Shown: positions 61,501 through 64,000 of the stretch, piece by piece
Layout of the letters: every line of letters starts with the position of its first letter
Position numbering within the stretch: the first letter of the stretch is position 1
Assembly: GCA_002099365.1 (NCBI GenBank)
Contig: MSED01000014.1
Location: 1,302,001 to 1,366,000 of the forward strand
Source: Phialophora verrucosa
Taxonomy: Eukaryota; Ascomycota; Eurotiomycetes; Chaetothyriales; Herpotrichiellaceae
Length of the DNA: 64,000 nt
Direction of reading: 5' to 3'
The notes under the pieces: model-generated
The model's input: the letters and a program-made list of their open reading frames with translations, nothing else
Told to the model about the DNA's origin: nothing
The model's database searches: none
Translations under genes and position numbers: made by a program

Positions 61501-63142
61501 AGACATGTCGACATCTGTGATGAAGCTTGCCCGGATGAGTGAGCTTCAATTCCAGCATGATCAAGTTGTGGCCGCGAAGACCGCCTTGGAAGCGAAGGTG
61601 CAAGAAGACTTGGATGCCTTGCGCGTTGAACACGAGAAATCACTGGCTGCGCTGCAGGCTAGTCTGAAACAACAGCACCAGCAGGCGATCGAGCAGATGC
61701 AGGCAGAGCACGCCACAAGCATCGAGTCGAGTCAATCGGCCGCCAAGTCAGAGCTCGAAGAACTGGAGAAGAAGCTGAAGGAAAGCCACGACGCCCAATT
61801 GGACGAGGTGATGAAGACGCTCGAGAGCCAGTGGAAGTCTCAGGTCGACCAACTGGAGGAGCAGAATGCGGCCGCTAGTTCCCGCCTTAGCAAAGCCCAA
61901 ACGGATCACGAGCAAGCGTTGCAAAGACTCGAAACAGAGCACGACGCCGCATTGGGTAAATTGCTCGCGGAACTGAAGGAGGTGCGCGAGGCTGCCGAAG
62001 CTGGCCAATCCTCGACCGAGCTGGACCTCCTTCGGAAGCAGTTGGCCCAAGCACAAGAACACGCACAGGAATTAGAACAAAGACACGCGGAGGCGGCCCA
62101 GGAGCGGGAATCCACTTTGGCCACCCTGAAGCAACGGCTCGCCGAAGCGGAAGCCCTTGCCGCACAGCACCAGGGGCAAGCCGAGGAGCTGGAGCAAAAG
62201 CACCGAGAAGCATTCGACCTCGCTATCCAAGAGCAGGCATCTGCCGTGGCAGCCATAAGACAAGAGCTCGGCGCCGCAAAGGAGGCCCATTCCCAGCAGC
62301 TTGAACGGACTCAAGAGCTCGAAGAGCAGCACCGCAAGGCGATGGTTGCTGCGATCGAGGAACGGGAATCTGCCCTAGCCACCATGAAGCGAGAGCTCCA
62401 CGCTGCCATGGAAGCTGCCGCGCACCCAGATCAGTCACAACTCGAAGAGCTGAACAAAAAGTACCTTGATGCCCAGAACGAGCTTGCAGCGCTACAGGCG
62501 AAGCATGAGCAAGCCGTTCGAGAAGCCAGGACAGAGTACGAGTTACAGCTGGAGACGACACTCACGCGCCTGCACGCGGCTGAGAAGGCGGCTGAAAAGG
62601 AGCCGGAGTCGACGGGTGCCGACGCCACCGATGCCAGCCTCGCCGATGCAAAGAAAACGATCAGCTCACTCCAATCGGAGCTCGAAGGAGCAATGCTTGA
62701 GATCGAGACACAGCGTACGCTGGCCGAAAGAGCGCAAAAGGAGCTGGAGCAGTTGAAGACCCAGGCCATTGCGCTTCCGAGTCCCAAGCCTCGACGGAAG
62801 AGCAAAAGTCCCAAGAGGAAGTCGACGAACGCGCATTCACCTGCGACGCCGAAGCAAGGATTGGAATCTAGTAAATGGGCCAATCCTGTTGAAGATGCGC
62901 CTGCTCTGAGAGGGGGCAGTGGTGAGGAGGACGATGCCACGACTGCCACTGAGGGAACGCCACGGAATGTTGCCGGACAGCTGGCCGGTATCCACGAGCA
63001 GATCAGACAGCTCGACGAAATGAGCGAAGACTTTCTCGAGGACCATCAGAAGATGGCCAGCATCTTGAGTCGGGTTGATGACGAGACTCAGAACGTCAGT
63101 GTTGAGCTTGAGGACGAAGAAAATCCTGAAAAGGCGGACTAG
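58517..63142 (+). CDS. Very long coiled-coil protein with KEN box
   Basis: A single exon encodes 1541 residues. The first 240 residues are basic and Ser/Thr/Pro/Arg-rich (TKTASPRLPTTSRPP, KPKRMSLAP, STRSVLIEQR), like microtubule- or spindle-associated proteins. A KEN sequence at 207-209 (TEDNKENAPSD) matches an APC/C degron. From about 270 to 1420 the sequence is nearly continuous heptad coiled coil with recurring units such as EELAALKAS, KEHEARSKSAEEEL, EQLKASQ and LEQRHAEAAQERES. The C-terminus has a basic patch (PKPRRKSKSPKRKS) and a short conserved-looking helix (NVAGQLAGIHEQIRQLDEMS, FLEDHQKMASILSRV). Similar fungal proteins are usually unannotated. A scaffold or spindle/septal role is plausible but not shown. 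Confidence 0.85.
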   Translation: MDKKDETTTLKPKAAQSATRPLTKTASPRLPTTSRPPTTSTATRPTVGSSLSKPPARPSTTSSTIRKAATVTHKKRDSDSTVDEKPSGDEKTKDGISAKPKRMSLAPATSSDRASTTRPVAATPARRTSVQPSTTATRPTASSPVGSRKIAAAPTTTRAPVTSATRPRPSAPSSRPTAAASAAERKRLSTIPASPVVKSGAETEDNKENAPSDAERKSIPVRPALGSRKSTRSVLIEQRIREFELVNSMLQAAMTADGADEQEQHSMDQEAATTIAKLKSDLAKVRDYERKHGRVPTTAELEEIQSVSGESIPEPQDDADARLVEEIQDASVAELQKDLAESRAQAEALQTELTELKAKLEVFGQNAAEESGRAQEATEAMRKEHAAQIDELGSLHETKVQELENAHQERLQKLSDGHISETDQLSRELASSRDVTTQLKSDLEELRKTAAERASAADSYSEMKNTLETKIGSLEIQLKSQAAESLRKMDQVETEIANKQKEITQKQEELAKVNKEVSRHKQVIQSLKDQVSGFEQAKKEADEAQSRKTSQLEEQIKALQQENADAVSAAAASLAEAKKTQAEQLEAIKRQLSEAQDELKKARDSEDAKLQDVLKKSEADIAAAKAELEAAKGSNSSRIQDLEAQLQKVQDSAEAKASEHQGALAGLQGQLDAAKTALLEATSNHEKILKEHEARSKSAEEELAALKASHEKELADNHSEIQSKHEEELAALKASYSEQIQQLEEKLKASQKEFSSLKKTHAAQIKQLEDQMNASLKDLGVIEAGHFEQVDRIRAEAAESQQRAVEEAEKVHIERVRNLEQQLHAAEANAAELRARHTSQLEELERQRTSEHETALNTLKESHATAIQGLEDQLKLSDDSMETVKAEHAEQLKLVEEQVSSRHAETINALNEEHAKRLQDIESKAKSSQEEALEELRSSLAEEKRQLESQVNSIQQDLQGARAQAQMMKSILQDSEKDAREKEEQLNDEIEKLRADMSTSVMKLARMSELQFQHDQVVAAKTALEAKVQEDLDALRVEHEKSLAALQASLKQQHQQAIEQMQAEHATSIESSQSAAKSELEELEKKLKESHDAQLDEVMKTLESQWKSQVDQLEEQNAAASSRLSKAQTDHEQALQRLETEHDAALGKLLAELKEVREAAEAGQSSTELDLLRKQLAQAQEHAQELEQRHAEAAQERESTLATLKQRLAEAEALAAQHQGQAEELEQKHREAFDLAIQEQASAVAAIRQELGAAKEAHSQQLERTQELEEQHRKAMVAAIEERESALATMKRELHAAMEAAAHPDQSQLEELNKKYLDAQNELAALQAKHEQAVREARTEYELQLETTLTRLHAAEKAAEKEPESTGADATDASLADAKKTISSLQSELEGAMLEIETQRTLAERAQKELEQLKTQAIALPSPKPRRKSKSPKRKSTNAHSPATPKQGLESSKWANPVEDAPALRGGSGEEDDATTATEGTPRNVAGQLAGIHEQIRQLDEMSEDFLEDHQKMASILSRVDDETQNVSVELEDEENPEKAD

Positions 63143-63822
63143 TGGTCGTTGTCGAGGGGTGTCTGCTGAGTGAGATGAGTTGCGTTGTTAATGGGGATTC
63201 CTATACCGGCAGCAGATGTGTGAGCCCAGGGGATATGAAGTCGGAATGTCCACATTTTATGGGACGATGAGACGAGACGAGAGCCGTTGTGAATTTCTTT
63301 GCCTCGACTATCGAGTTTTTGGTTTCCCCGATTGATTCTTGATCGACACTATCATTTTGGCAAGCGAGCGTGTGGGCAAGCGGCACAGCTTCAATACATT
63401 TTCCGTAGTGCTTTTAGTCTACTTACTGTTATTTCCCTGCGCCGGTGCGTCCACGCGTTACTGTGGGTGTTGTTGATACGGAGTACGATGGCGAGATACC
63501 CCCGTGCGTACAAGTAGATTGGTCTGCGGGTCTCTGAGAGATACATGCACAAAAACAGCCCAATGCACTGCCTAGTAATACACATACAGAAGCTCGCTGT
63601 ACTTGTATAGTGCAAATTCCAAGTTCTTCCCTCTTCATGTGCGTGTATGCATGACGACGGATGGCGGTGCCTCCGGGAACTAGGACGGGGTGCGTGTATA
63701 TGTGTGTATATTCCCGCTGTACAACATAGCGAGTACGAAGTATACAGCTCAGCTCACTGTAGCCTGCTGGCCTGCTGGCCTGCTCGGCCTATTCAGGGCT
63801 GGTGAGGAACCATGCTACACAC
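63143..63822. other. 3' spacer of the coiled-coil gene
   Basis: No coding frame is convincing. Near the right end there are short CTGCTGGC-type repeats (about 63764-63789), leading into the minisatellite. Confidence 0.5.
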
Positions 63823-63966
63823 ACCACATACTGTCCACCACATACTGTCCACCACATACTGTCCACCACATACTGTCCACCACATACTGTCCACCACATA
63901 CTGTCCACCACATACTGTCCACCACATACTGTCCACCACATACTGTCCACCACATACTGTCCACCA
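63823..63966 (+). repeat. 14-bp minisatellite, ten copies
   Basis: Ten complete, apparently identical copies of ACCACATACTGTCC run from 63823 to 63962, followed by a partial copy. The last 30 bases of the window continue with an imperfect TACAGTATA repeat. Confidence 0.95.
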
Positions 63967-64000
63967 TATACACCGTCGTACAGTATATACAGTATATACA

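Noticed and set aside
63823..63966. CRISPR-like direct repeats
   Set aside because: The repeats are 14 bp, directly adjacent and have no spacers; this is a eukaryotic minisatellite.

Overview
The window is nuclear DNA of a filamentous ascomycete (Pezizomycotina). The evidence is: short introns of about 50-60 bp with GT/GC...AG ends and CTAAC/CTGAC-like branch sites; genes packed at about one per 2 kb on both strands; a tRNA-Pro gene with an intron; and fungal protein families (Syp1, Tfg1, Bfr2, Trm82, fungal laccase). I cannot name the genus. All gene models are hand-spliced from the sequence; introns were placed by reading frame and family conservation.

Layout. 1-7.4 kb: a basic-secretory-protein-type metallopeptidase, ribosomal stalk protein P0 and tRNA methyltransferase subunit Trm82 (divergent), uroporphyrinogen decarboxylase, cytosine deaminase. 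7.8-16.2 kb: a soluble SDR, an unrecognised Ser/Thr-rich protein, an enoyl-CoA isomerase whose last mini-exon encodes a peroxisomal SKL tail, a PRKRIP1-like splicing protein, and a membrane SDR. 17-29.6 kb: a large Cid1-type nucleotidyltransferase divergent from TFIIF-alpha, then the endocytic F-BAR/mu-homology protein Syp1 divergent from a Csk1-like kinase. 31-42 kb: a membrane SH3 protein with NPF motifs and MSPGP repeats, a four-exon alpha/beta hydrolase, a glyoxalase-like protein and a laccase with a long Pro/Ser linker; this is the most accessory-looking part and has the longest gene-poor gaps. 42-58 kb: a disordered nuclear protein, Bfr2/AATF, tRNA-Pro(UGG), Rad4/XPC, Saf4/CCDC130, an HXXEE membrane protein, PP2A activator Rrd1/PTPA, and an AT-hook protein. 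58.5-63.1 kb: a 1541-residue coiled-coil protein. The right edge carries a 14-bp minisatellite.

Most genes are independent housekeeping functions (translation, tRNA modification, splicing, transcription, DNA repair, endocytosis, cell cycle). I see no biosynthetic cluster, transposon, rRNA or CRISPR. The most interesting signals are: peroxisomal targeting that depends on splicing; an undescribed-looking tandem module at the C-terminus of the nucleotidyltransferase; duplicated segments at both ends of Rad4; three RVRFL motifs in an unknown protein; and two introns that stay open in frame if retained.
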